Assembly: GCA_949291515.1 (NCBI GenBank)
Contig: CASEVY010000010.1
Location: 62,001-126,000 of the forward strand
Direction: 5' to 3'
Source: an uncultured bacterium
GTDB lineage: Bacteria; Elusimicrobiota; Elusimicrobia; Elusimicrobiales; Elusimicrobiaceae
Length of the DNA stretch: 64,000 nucleotides
The first letter of the stretch is position 1. Each line of letters starts with the position of its first letter. Of the stretch, positions 17,448 to 25,927 are shown in pieces. The notes under the pieces are model-generated. The model worked only from the letters and a program-made list of their open reading frames with translations, was not told the origin of the DNA and did not search any database. A program made the position numbers and the translations under genes.

Positions 17448-20400
17448 ATGATAAAACGATGGGAAATAAGGGAGAATACCCTTACCGAAAATTCGGTATA
17501 CATCTTATTGGTGCAAGGCGACGAAGACTCTGCCCAGCGGATATCCAATCAGCTGTCGGCTTTTTGCCGTCTTATAGAAGAGAACGTATCTCCCTTTACC
17601 CACGTTTTTGAGCTGTACAATATAACGGATGACAGTATGCTGGAAAAGATCCGCATAAAGATAGAGGAAATTTCCCAGCAGGTTGTCATTGAAGGCGATA
17701 TAAACGAGCGGACTAAGCACGTCAATTTGGACGTCATATCGCCTGCCACGGAAATATTAGGCCGCCAGGATCAAGATTCTTTTAGCGGCGTGTCGGAGGA
17801 GGACGCCGTCCAGCGGCCAAGGGCTGTTGTGCCGGAAAGGCCGTCCTCAATCAAAACGCCGGAGTCGCCCATTCCAGCCAAGCCTTCTGCCGCGCCGAGG
17901 GCGCGCATAATCAGGCCGGAGCAGTCTAATGCGGAGGTAAATGCCGCTTCTGACCGCGGGGCAGGGATTTTGGGGCGCGGGGTCGAACGGGTTGAGCCGA
18001 ACCGCAGCGAGGCGCGGCAATCGGTTCCAAGCGGAAGGCGGGCGGCGCCTGAGGATATTATCAAGCCTGCAGAGAAGAAAAGAGATCCTTTCTCAATAAG
18101 GAAACCTAAAGAAGAAACGAAAGTTTCCGCCGAGGATATATTCGGGATGGAGCGCAGCAATGAAGGGAAAGTACATCTTTCCGAGGGCGACTTTTCGATA
18201 AAGCAAGATTTCGGAAGTGTCGATTCTTTGAATATAGAATTGGATAATGACTGTGAAGTAGGTGACGGGACTTTCATCAATTTGAGTTCGGCCGAGAGTA
18301 CGCATATAAAGAATTACGATATGGGAGAAAATACGGTCCCGCCGGAAAAAAACACAAAAACGGCGACATTGGGCATAGCGACTTTAATCGGCGGACAATA
18401 TCCCGAAGATACGGTAAAGACTCAGCAGCAATCTTTAAAGCTGATGGGCGGCCTTGCCAATGATGCCAAGAGGGAAACTTTGATAGAAGACCCTTATAAG
18501 AAGAAGGTACAAACGCCTGAGACTGTCAAACCTCGCAAGGAAGAAGCACCCAAGAACAATTATATGCCGTCCGTAGGCGCGGACAGCACTTTGTCTGCCG
18601 ATAGACAAGTACGCTCCGCAGAAGTCAATCACCAAGGCGGCGTACAGGAGAAGATAGCAAAAGCGGGCGGTTTTTTGGGGAAACTTTTCGGCAAATTCGC
18701 GGCGGCGGCCGGCGAACATTTAAAAAAACAAGAGAAGCGGCAAGAAGCACCCATTCAGCAGCAGGCCCCCGCGCACAATGTTTTGAATACCGAGGATAGA
18801 GCGATAGCCGATAATAACGCTGATGCCGCGGCGGCGGTTGCCGCGCCCGCGCAGGCGAAAAAGGAAGAATATAATCCTTTTGCTAATTTGGGCAGCAAAA
18901 AAGCGGAGGAAGAGCTTGAACAATCCTCTTTAAACAGCACTTTGAAGTCGGCCAGAAGCAGAAGCACGTTCCACAGTATCGCACCCGACGGTAAAGCGGC
19001 CGTCCCGATAGAAGAAATAATGTCGCCGGTGGTTGACGACAATCTTTCTGCCAAGATACAGGTCGACGATATTTTCGCGGCGGAAACGATATGCGAGTTT
19101 TATGCCGATCCAGAAGAAACCGGCGGTCAGAACAAAGTAGAGGAGATGATACAGAGCGCTCCTTCAACTACGGGCAAGACAAAACCGAGCTCTACCGTTA
19201 ATACGGCGAATATAGCTTCGGTGGGAAAGAAGCCTTTGGGCAATTTTGACGATTTGCTTGATGTCCCGACTAACATTTTATCTTCTTCCGATCAAGAACA
19301 AACGGAGGATAAAACCGCTCAGGCTGCGGCCGCTTTGTCGGAAAGAGAAGCTGTCATTGCAAAGCAAGCGTCTGTAGGGCAAGGCAAGTCTTCGGCCGAA
19401 GAGAAAGTTCAGAGTGAACAAAACGAGGTGTCAGTCCCCTTGGCAAAAGAGAAGCCCGCGCCGAAACCCGCGCCGGCGGCGCCAGAGATAAAAGAATTTC
19501 CTAAAGAAGAATATCAAGAGGAATCATTTCCCGCGGAAGAAAATGTAATTGCGCAAACTGGAAATGACGGGAATATTTCGCAAGACGTAGCCTCCGCAGG
19601 TAAATCCGCGCAGGTTACTCAAACCCAAACGCCTTTAATATTTACTTCGCATGACGGAGCTAATACGAGGGAGGTTCAAACGCCGCAGGCGGAGAAGCCT
19701 AAAGCGCAATTTGTCAAAGCGAAACCGGCTTTTGTTACCGATAAACAGGGCATAAAGCCCAAGCCGTCCGCTCCTTTGCAAGCGGAGCGAGATACTCAAG
19801 CATCTGCGGAGCCTGCATCGGAGCCTGTGTACAATGCGGCCCAGCGGGATAGAGCGGCTGATAACGCAAATACCGCGCCGCGCGAGGAAAATGCGCAAGC
19901 TGTATTTGCGCAAGAGCCTCAAGCCGTTGAAGAGGAAAAGCAAGCCCGTTGCGAATCTTTGAAAGAGAATAACGCGCAGGGAACTGCCGATAATGACGGT
20001 ATAATAGATTTGAAGAAAGGCTATACCAGGGTCACTGAGATTAAGCCGCAAGCCTTTGATATGAGTGCGGCTTTTGAAGACGCAGCCGAATTTGCGGAAG
20101 AGATAGAAACCAATATAACCGAATTGGGCGACGAACAATATTTTGATAAGCCCGCGCAGGACAACCTGGCGGCGGAGCATATTTCCCCGGCCGAAGAGGC
20201 GGCGCAAGCCGTTTTTGAAGGCGGCGTCGGGGGTGATATGGATAATGCGGCCTCGGAGGTGCAGCCTGCCTCTGATGAATATTCTTCTTATGAGGCGGAC
20301 GAGCCTGCAATAGAAGCATTGCCTGCCGCTGAGGATATGGCAGCGTCGGCGCCCGCATATAATGCGGTTAAGCCCGCGGCGCCTCGCCCTCCGGCGGCGC

Positions 20401-22118
20401 CGGTAAAAGTTCCGGCAAAGCCGTCCGCGCCGGCAAGTCCCAAGCCTAAGGCGGTCCCTCCGGTTCCTCCGGCGGTCCGTCCGCAAGAAGTTAAAACGCC
20501 GCCGCCGATAAAAAGAGAAGAGTCCGGCGGAAAAGATTTTAAAAAAATAATAGAACAAAAAATAGCAAAAGGGGAGATAATAGCTGATATGACACAAGAT
20601 CCGTATAATAACAATAACAATACAGAAAAACCCGCGGTACCGGGTCAAAGAATTCCAAGCGCGCCGAAGGCGCCTTCAGCTCCGATTTCTCCTGCGGGCA
20701 GAGTAAATCCCGCGGCGCCGAGGCCGGCCGTTCCCAATGCCCACCCCAGGCCTTCCGTTGCCCCTAATGTCAACGCAACCGCGCGGCCTGCGGTCAATCC
20801 GGCGCATAGGCCCGGCGTAACGCCTGCCGGCCAAAGACCGGTTCAGAAACCTACTCCCGAACCGCGCGCCGCTACTGCGGTCGATCATACGATTTTAGTT
20901 TCGGCCGGGCAGGTCTATAAGAGAAACAATTGGCCATTGGAAATACCTTTAAATCCTTTATTCACTTTCGATAAAATGGATATGGCCTCAAATCGTTTCG
21001 CCCACGCTACTGCGATGAGCGTAATAGACAATATCGGCACTATGCATAATCCTTTTATGTTGTACGGCGACAGCGGTACGGGCAAGACCCATTTTCTTAA
21101 CGCTATGGGCTATGAACTGGCGATGAAAATCGGGCAGGAAAAGATATTTTTTACCAACGGGGTGCGTTTCTCCAGAGGCGTACAAAGATATGTGGAGGAA
21201 GGCAATATAAAGCATTTGGAGGATTTCTTCTCCTCGGTGGAAGTGTTGATAATAGACGATATCCATCTTACCGCGGTAAACGAGCATAACAGGGAGTTTA
21301 TATCAAGAGTGCTCAACAGATTCCTGCAGGAAAAGAAACAGATTTTGATATCGTCAAAATATCCGCCTGAGAGTTTGGCCAGGTTTGAAGAGTTGGTAAG
21401 ATTCCGTTTGGACCAGGGCTGGGTATCGGAGCTTAAACCGCCGCGCCAGCAGCATTTCAGCAAGATATACGGCAAGATGATAGAGGACGCGGAGCTTGGT
21501 TTGAACGATAATCAGTCGCAGGGCTTTCTTACTTTCGACAAGGCCAATCTTGGCGCGATAGCGCGCAATATCAAGAGGGCCAAGGTGTTGAGCCGCAGAA
21601 TAAACAACAGCGGTTTGATACAGATGTCCTATGACCAAATTTTGAACGAGATGCTTGCGGTAAACGGGGAAAACGAGAACAGCGAGATAGCCTCAAAAGA
21701 TTTTGCGGATATAGTTACCATAAACAGGAGCGAAAACACCGATTGGGGCAATTTCGGGTTTTTCTATCCGCAGGATCAGGCGGACAAGTTCAAATGGATT
21801 GCGTTTGGCGTAATGCAAAAAGCCAAGGAGCTGGGCATAAAAGGCGGATTTAACTTCGCGTTGAAGAGCTCTTATTCCACGGATCACATAATTTCGGCTG
21901 CTTTTAAGATAGCCAATATATGCGACAACAAGAACTTGAAAGGCGCGATAATATTGGGTCCGTCGCTGAACGTATGCCAGGATTCGATAAGAGATAACTT
22001 CTATGACATTCTTACGCATATGCTTGAAGTTATGATGATACGCTGCGGCATAATAGACGCGGAGAATATCAAAAAACCCAGCGCTTACGTAAGAGTATTG
22101 GGCGACGTTTTAAAATAA
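17448..22118 (+). CDS. Giant protein with DnaA/Hda-type AAA+ ATPase and long disordered region
   Basis: 1,556 residues, no signal peptide or membrane segment. Residues 1-105 look folded (alpha/beta). About 106-1145 are Pro/Ala/Glu/Lys/Gln-rich low-complexity sequence with a poly-Asn patch and short acidic motifs. About 1155-1410 match DnaA domain III: NPLFTFDKM and NRFAHATA, Walker A GDSGTGKT (1207-1214), Walker B VLIIDDIH (1266-1273), sensor-I-like LISSKYPP, and RFRLDQGW at the arginine-finger region. The last 140 residues are unfamiliar, and DnaA's DNA-binding domain IV is absent. It is therefore not the replication initiator. deoC is 3 bp upstream; a lipoprotein gene is 9 bp downstream. 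Function unknown. Confidence 0.9.
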   Translation: MIKRWEIRENTLTENSVYILLVQGDEDSAQRISNQLSAFCRLIEENVSPFTHVFELYNITDDSMLEKIRIKIEEISQQVVIEGDINERTKHVNLDVISPATEILGRQDQDSFSGVSEEDAVQRPRAVVPERPSSIKTPESPIPAKPSAAPRARIIRPEQSNAEVNAASDRGAGILGRGVERVEPNRSEARQSVPSGRRAAPEDIIKPAEKKRDPFSIRKPKEETKVSAEDIFGMERSNEGKVHLSEGDFSIKQDFGSVDSLNIELDNDCEVGDGTFINLSSAESTHIKNYDMGENTVPPEKNTKTATLGIATLIGGQYPEDTVKTQQQSLKLMGGLANDAKRETLIEDPYKKKVQTPETVKPRKEEAPKNNYMPSVGADSTLSADRQVRSAEVNHQGGVQEKIAKAGGFLGKLFGKFAAAAGEHLKKQEKRQEAPIQQQAPAHNVLNTEDRAIADNNADAAAAVAAPAQAKKEEYNPFANLGSKKAEEELEQSSLNSTLKSARSRSTFHSIAPDGKAAVPIEEIMSPVVDDNLSAKIQVDDIFAAETICEFYADPEETGGQNKVEEMIQSAPSTTGKTKPSSTVNTANIASVGKKPLGNFDDLLDVPTNILSSSDQEQTEDKTAQAAAALSEREAVIAKQASVGQGKSSAEEKVQSEQNEVSVPLAKEKPAPKPAPAAPEIKEFPKEEYQEESFPAEENVIAQTGNDGNISQDVASAGKSAQVTQTQTPLIFTSHDGANTREVQTPQAEKPKAQFVKAKPAFVTDKQGIKPKPSAPLQAERDTQASAEPASEPVYNAAQRDRAADNANTAPREENAQAVFAQEPQAVEEEKQARCESLKENNAQGTADNDGIIDLKKGYTRVTEIKPQAFDMSAAFEDAAEFAEEIETNITELGDEQYFDKPAQDNLAAEHISPAEEAAQAVFEGGVGGDMDNAASEVQPASDEYSSYEADEPAIEALPAAEDMAASAPAYNAVKPAAPRPPAAPVKVPAKPSAPASPKPKAVPPVPPAVRPQEVKTPPPIKREESGGKDFKKIIEQKIAKGEIIADMTQDPYNNNNNTEKPAVPGQRIPSAPKAPSAPISPAGRVNPAAPRPAVPNAHPRPSVAPNVNATARPAVNPAHRPGVTPAGQRPVQKPTPEPRAATAVDHTILVSAGQVYKRNNWPLEIPLNPLFTFDKMDMASNRFAHATAMSVIDNIGTMHNPFMLYGDSGTGKTHFLNAMGYELAMKIGQEKIFFTNGVRFSRGVQRYVEEGNIKHLEDFFSSVEVLIIDDIHLTAVNEHNREFISRVLNRFLQEKKQILISSKYPPESLARFEELVRFRLDQGWVSELKPPRQQHFSKIYGKMIEDAELGLNDNQSQGFLTFDKANLGAIARNIKRAKVLSRRINNSGLIQMSYDQILNEMLAVNGENENSEIASKDFADIVTINRSENTDWGNFGFFYPQDQADKFKWIAFGVMQKAKELGIKGGFNFALKSSYSTDHIISAAFKIANICDNKNLKGAIILGPSLNVCQDSIRDNFYDILTHMLEVMMIRCGIIDAENIKKPSAYVRVLGDVLK

Positions 22119-22127
22119 GAGGTGAAG

Positions 22128-23231
22128 ATGAGGAAATTTTCTGTTTTGATATGCGCCTTGGCGCTTTTTGCGGGTTGTCAACGTTTTAACATCGGGCCGA
22201 AAGGCGCGGGCGAATACGTTATGGCTTCGGCTACGGTGCCTTATGAGGATATATCCAAATCCGAACTGAAAAAGAGGGTTTTGAAGCAGGCCGAACTTAA
22301 CGCGTTGGAGCGGGCGACGAGGGTGTTTTTGTCCTCAAACAGCGCGGTGGCGTTCCCGCCGGAGATAAAGAGCCAGATATTGGATAACCCGGACGCTTAT
22401 ATAAGGAAATCCTATATTACGACTTCCTACAGAAAAGGGGAAGAATTTTACGGTGAAGCGCGAGTAATGGTATTGGTAAGCGATTTGTCGGCCAAAATAA
22501 AGGAGCTTCAAAGCGCGGACTATGTAAAGAAGACCAATATATTTGTGGCTTCAAGAGAGCTTATCAACGGGGAACTTTCCCTGCAGCAGTATTGCCGACA
22601 GGGCATATACAAGGCTTTGAAGGATTATCCTTATGTTCTTATAGACGGCGGTAATTTGAGCCAAAGCAATTTGGAAGATTATACGCAGATAGTGGATAAG
22701 GCCAAGAAAGAAGGAGCCAGATACGTTATATTGGCGGAAGCGAGCGCGAGCGAATTGGAAAGCGCGTCACAGCTGACGACGTCTTTTAAACCGGTAAGAG
22801 CGAAAGCCAACATAAAAGTAATAGCGAGCAGCAACTATCAGGTAATAGCGGAGACGGCCGACAGCTTCAGCGGATTGGACGGCGTATTAAGCATAGCGCA
22901 GCAAAAGGCTTTGACGGGCGCGTGCGAAAATGCTGCGGTCCAGACGGCGGATCCGATAAACAGGGCGGTAAATTCGGCCAAGACTTTCAAGTTTATAGTA
23001 AACGACGTCAACACGATAGAACGTTTGGAAGAAATGCAGAACATAATGCGCCAGTTAAGCGAGGTGGAGGATTTCAATTTGATAAAGTATACCAATTCCA
23101 ACGCCACGTTTGAGGTGCAGGCGAATATAAACAACGCGGAAGAGTTTTCCGCCAAGATACTAAGGAAGTATTATTCCAATTTTTCTATAGACAGGATAAC
23201 GCCTGACGTCGTGGAGATGAGCTTCCTGTAA
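22128..23231 (+). CDS. Lipoprotein with FlgT/CsgG-like features
   Basis: 367 residues from ATG 22128; a GTG 6 nt earlier lies inside the aagaggtg Shine-Dalgarno. Lipoprotein signal ends LFAGC (Cys17). About 25-130 resemble the N-terminal domain of FlgT/LPP20-like proteins (ELKKRVLKQAELNALERATRVF). The middle (FVASRELINGELSLQQYCRQG; GARYVILAEASASE) recalls the CsgG/FlgT nucleotide-binding-like fold. The C-terminus may be a ferredoxin-like domain. These are pattern-level likenesses. The preceding giant AAA+ gene is 9 bp away and comM follows after 5 bp. Confidence 0.75.
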   Translation: MRKFSVLICALALFAGCQRFNIGPKGAGEYVMASATVPYEDISKSELKKRVLKQAELNALERATRVFLSSNSAVAFPPEIKSQILDNPDAYIRKSYITTSYRKGEEFYGEARVMVLVSDLSAKIKELQSADYVKKTNIFVASRELINGELSLQQYCRQGIYKALKDYPYVLIDGGNLSQSNLEDYTQIVDKAKKEGARYVILAEASASELESASQLTTSFKPVRAKANIKVIASSNYQVIAETADSFSGLDGVLSIAQQKALTGACENAAVQTADPINRAVNSAKTFKFIVNDVNTIERLEEMQNIMRQLSEVEDFNLIKYTNSNATFEVQANINNAEEFSAKILRKYYSNFSIDRITPDVVEMSFL

Positions 23232-23236
23232 AAGAT

Positions 23237-24775
23237 ATGTTAGCCAGTATAGTATCTAGCTGCGTTCACGGTTTGGACGGGTTTCTGGTGTCCGTAGAGG
23301 TGGATATAACGGCGGGTATGCCGTCATTTTCTTTGGTGGGATTGCCCGATCAAGAAGTAAAAGAAGCCAAAGACAGAGTCCTTGCCGCGATAAGGAACAG
23401 CGGATATGAAGTCCCTTTAAAAAAGATAACGGTAAATCTTGCGCCGGCCGAGCTGAAGAAGGCCGGCGCTCATTTTGACTTGCCCATAGCTTTGGGAATA
23501 CTCGCCGCCAGCGGGCAAATAAGCAAAGAGGCGTATTCAAGAGCAGGCGATATCGTGTTTATAGGTTCTTTGGGTTTGAACGGCAAGACGCACGCCTGCG
23601 GCGGAGTATTGCCGATGTTAATATCATTAAAGAAAATGGGGCGCGCCAAAGCGGTTATTCCTTTTGACAACGGCGCGGAATCCTCTTACGCTGGCATAGC
23701 GGCTTTTGGAGCAAAGAACTTAAGGCAGACGGTAGATATGCTTGAGGGGAAAGCCCCTTTTGAAAGCGTCGCTTTGCAGGAGGAAAGTTCCGAGCGATAT
23801 ATAGGCAATCTTGGCGATTTCAGCGAAGTTAAAGGGCAGGCTTTGGCCAAGCGCGCTTTGGAGATAGCGGCCGCGGGCGGGCATAATGTTTTGCTGGTCG
23901 GGCCTCCGGGCACAGGCAAAAGTATGCTGGCCAAAAGATTTGCTGGTATATTGCCGCCTTTGACCAAAGAGGAAAGATTGGAAATCTTGCAGATATATTC
24001 CGTCTGTAAACTTTTGGGCAAGAGCGGGCGGATAGAGGGGCGGCCGTTTAGGGATCCGCATCATACGATTTCAAATATAGCTTTGATAGGCGGAGGGCAA
24101 AATCCCAGGCCCGGCGAAGTCAGCTTGGCGCATAACGGGGTATTGTTCCTTGACGAATTTGCGGAGTTTTCCAGAACTTCACTTGAAGTGTTAAGAGAAC
24201 CTTTGGAAACTTTTAAAGTTACTATATCCAGAGCCAAAGACACTTTCACTTTCCCCGCCAAGTTTACCTTAATAGCGGCTATGAATCCTTGTCCGTGCGG
24301 ATACCACGGGCATAATGTTAAGACCTGCAATTGTACGCCTTTGCAGATAAACCGCTACAAAGCCAAAGTATCCGGCCCTCTGCTTGACAGAATTGATCTA
24401 ACCGTCAATTTAAATCCCGTTGATTATAAAGACTGGAACAAGAAAAGCGAAGGGGAAAGCAGTGCGGAAATAAGGGCCAGAGTAAGTGCGGCGCGCGAAA
24501 TACAAAAAGAGCGTTTTAAAGGCAGCGGGGTTACGGCCAACGCTTTTATGAGCGCGGCGCAGATAAAGGAATATTGTCCTTTGCCGGCGGGCGGCGGTGA
24601 AGTGCTTGAGCTTGCAATGAAAAAGCTGGGCCTTTCGGCCAGAAGTTTGGATAAAATATTAAAGACGGCCCGCACGATAGCCGATTTGCAGGGCAGCAGT
24701 GACATTAAAAAAGAGCATATAATAGAAGTAATGCAATACCGCCCGTTCGACAGGAAGGGCGTAAGCGATATTTAG
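23237..24775 (+). CDS. comM: ComM/YifB family Mg-chelatase-like AAA+ helicase
   Basis: ComM is a hexameric helicase that promotes branch migration of transforming DNA in some bacteria. The 512 residues show an N-terminal Lon-protease-like fold (SFSLVGLPDQEVKEAKDRVLAA), Walker A VGPPGTGKSM, GEVSLAHNGVLFLDEFAEF as Walker B, the insert MNPCPCGYHG with CNCTPLQINRY, and a C-terminal LDKILKTARTIADLQGS domain. It is followed by dprA after 8 bp, a common pairing. Competence itself is not demonstrated. Confidence 0.95.
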   Translation: MLASIVSSCVHGLDGFLVSVEVDITAGMPSFSLVGLPDQEVKEAKDRVLAAIRNSGYEVPLKKITVNLAPAELKKAGAHFDLPIALGILAASGQISKEAYSRAGDIVFIGSLGLNGKTHACGGVLPMLISLKKMGRAKAVIPFDNGAESSYAGIAAFGAKNLRQTVDMLEGKAPFESVALQEESSERYIGNLGDFSEVKGQALAKRALEIAAAGGHNVLLVGPPGTGKSMLAKRFAGILPPLTKEERLEILQIYSVCKLLGKSGRIEGRPFRDPHHTISNIALIGGGQNPRPGEVSLAHNGVLFLDEFAEFSRTSLEVLREPLETFKVTISRAKDTFTFPAKFTLIAAMNPCPCGYHGHNVKTCNCTPLQINRYKAKVSGPLLDRIDLTVNLNPVDYKDWNKKSEGESSAEIRARVSAAREIQKERFKGSGVTANAFMSAAQIKEYCPLPAGGGEVLELAMKKLGLSARSLDKILKTARTIADLQGSSDIKKEHIIEVMQYRPFDRKGVSDI

Positions 24776-24783
24776 GCGGATTT

Positions 24784-25905
24784 ATGGCGCTTTCATACGA
24801 AGAGAAATTGGCATTATTGAAGATAAACGCTTTCAGCTTTTTAAGGGCCGATTGGCTTGGGCGGCTTTTGGATATTTTCGGCTCGCCTTGCGAGATATTA
24901 AAGCAAAGCCCTCAGCGCCTAAGCGAAGAGGGCAAGATAAGCATAGAAACGGCCGGCAAGTTTTTGGAGACCGCGGGCAGGCTCAATGCCGAGGCGGAAC
25001 TCGAAAAAACGGAAAAAGCGAACGGTCGTATATATTTTAAAGGCGAGCCCGATTATCCTCGGGAGCTTTTGGCGATAAAAGAGCCGCCTTTGGCTTTGTA
25101 TGTAAGAGGGATTTTGCCTTCGGACTCTTCCGCCAATGTCGGTATGGTGGGCACAAGGAAGATAACGCCTTACGGCCGCAGAGCGGCGTCAAGACTTGGC
25201 GAGGATTTGGCTATTTCAGGCGCGGTATTGGTAAGCGGTTTGGCAAGGGGTATTGATACCGTAGTTCACGCCAGCGCGGTGCGAAACGACAAGCCTACTA
25301 TAGCTTTAATAGGTACTGGCATAGGGCGCTGTTATCCGGCGGAAAACAGGGAGCTGGCGCGCGGGATACTGGATAGAGGCGGCGCGATAATATCGGAGCT
25401 CCCGTTCGACGCTCCGCCGCTGGCGCAGCATTTCCCGCGGCGCAACAGGCTTATAGCGGCGTTCTCCCAATTGGTGGTAGTGGTGGAAGGCGAGATAAAA
25501 TCGGGCGCGCTGATTACGGCCAAGATGGCGCTTGAGCAGGGCAAAGAAGTTCTGGCGGTGCCCGGCCCGATAGACAGTCCGCAAAGCGCGGGGCCGAACA
25601 ATCTTATCAGGGAAGGCGCCGGAATGGTATTGGACGCACGCGATATTATAGACGCTTTGCCTTTAAATTTAAAACTTGGCCTTAACACTAAAAAACTCTA
25701 TAATGAAGAAAAGACTCCGCTTGAGGATTTGGCGCCGCTTGAACGACAGGTTGTCGAAGCGATAGGATCATCAAGCGTGAGTACTGACGATTTGGCAATG
25801 TCTTTAGCCATGCCGATAAGCGAGCTTAGCGGCATATTGTTTAATTTGGAAATCGGCGGATTGATTTGCTGCGAAGACGGCAAATACAGCAGACGGAAAT
25901 TTTAG
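24784..25905 (+). CDS. dprA: DNA processing protein DprA
   Basis: Loads RecA on incoming single-stranded DNA during transformation. The 373 residues comprise an N-terminal SAM-like region (about 1-75), a Rossmann-fold core with GMVGTRKITPYG, VSGLARGIDTVVHASA, GTGIGRCYPAENREL and FPRRNRLIA, and a C-terminal winged-helix (DML1-like) domain from about 310. It is complete, and lies between comM and topA with gaps of 8 and 22 bp. Confidence 0.95.
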   Translation: MALSYEEKLALLKINAFSFLRADWLGRLLDIFGSPCEILKQSPQRLSEEGKISIETAGKFLETAGRLNAEAELEKTEKANGRIYFKGEPDYPRELLAIKEPPLALYVRGILPSDSSANVGMVGTRKITPYGRRAASRLGEDLAISGAVLVSGLARGIDTVVHASAVRNDKPTIALIGTGIGRCYPAENRELARGILDRGGAIISELPFDAPPLAQHFPRRNRLIAAFSQLVVVVEGEIKSGALITAKMALEQGKEVLAVPGPIDSPQSAGPNNLIREGAGMVLDARDIIDALPLNLKLGLNTKKLYNEEKTPLEDLAPLERQVVEAIGSSSVSTDDLAMSLAMPISELSGILFNLEIGGLICCEDGKYSRRKF

Positions 25906-25927
25906 CTTTTTATACAGAGGAACGAAA

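Noticed and set aside
19635-20648. A 337-codon open frame on the - strand inside the giant protein gene
   Set aside because: It is antisense to Pro/Ala/Glu-rich codons, gives an Arg/Tyr-rich translation with no recognisable family, and has no Shine-Dalgarno. It is a composition artefact.
17448-22118. Calling the AAA+ gene dnaA and the area an origin of replication
   Set aside because: There is no DnaA domain IV, I see no cluster of DnaA boxes nearby, and no dnaN or recF neighbour.
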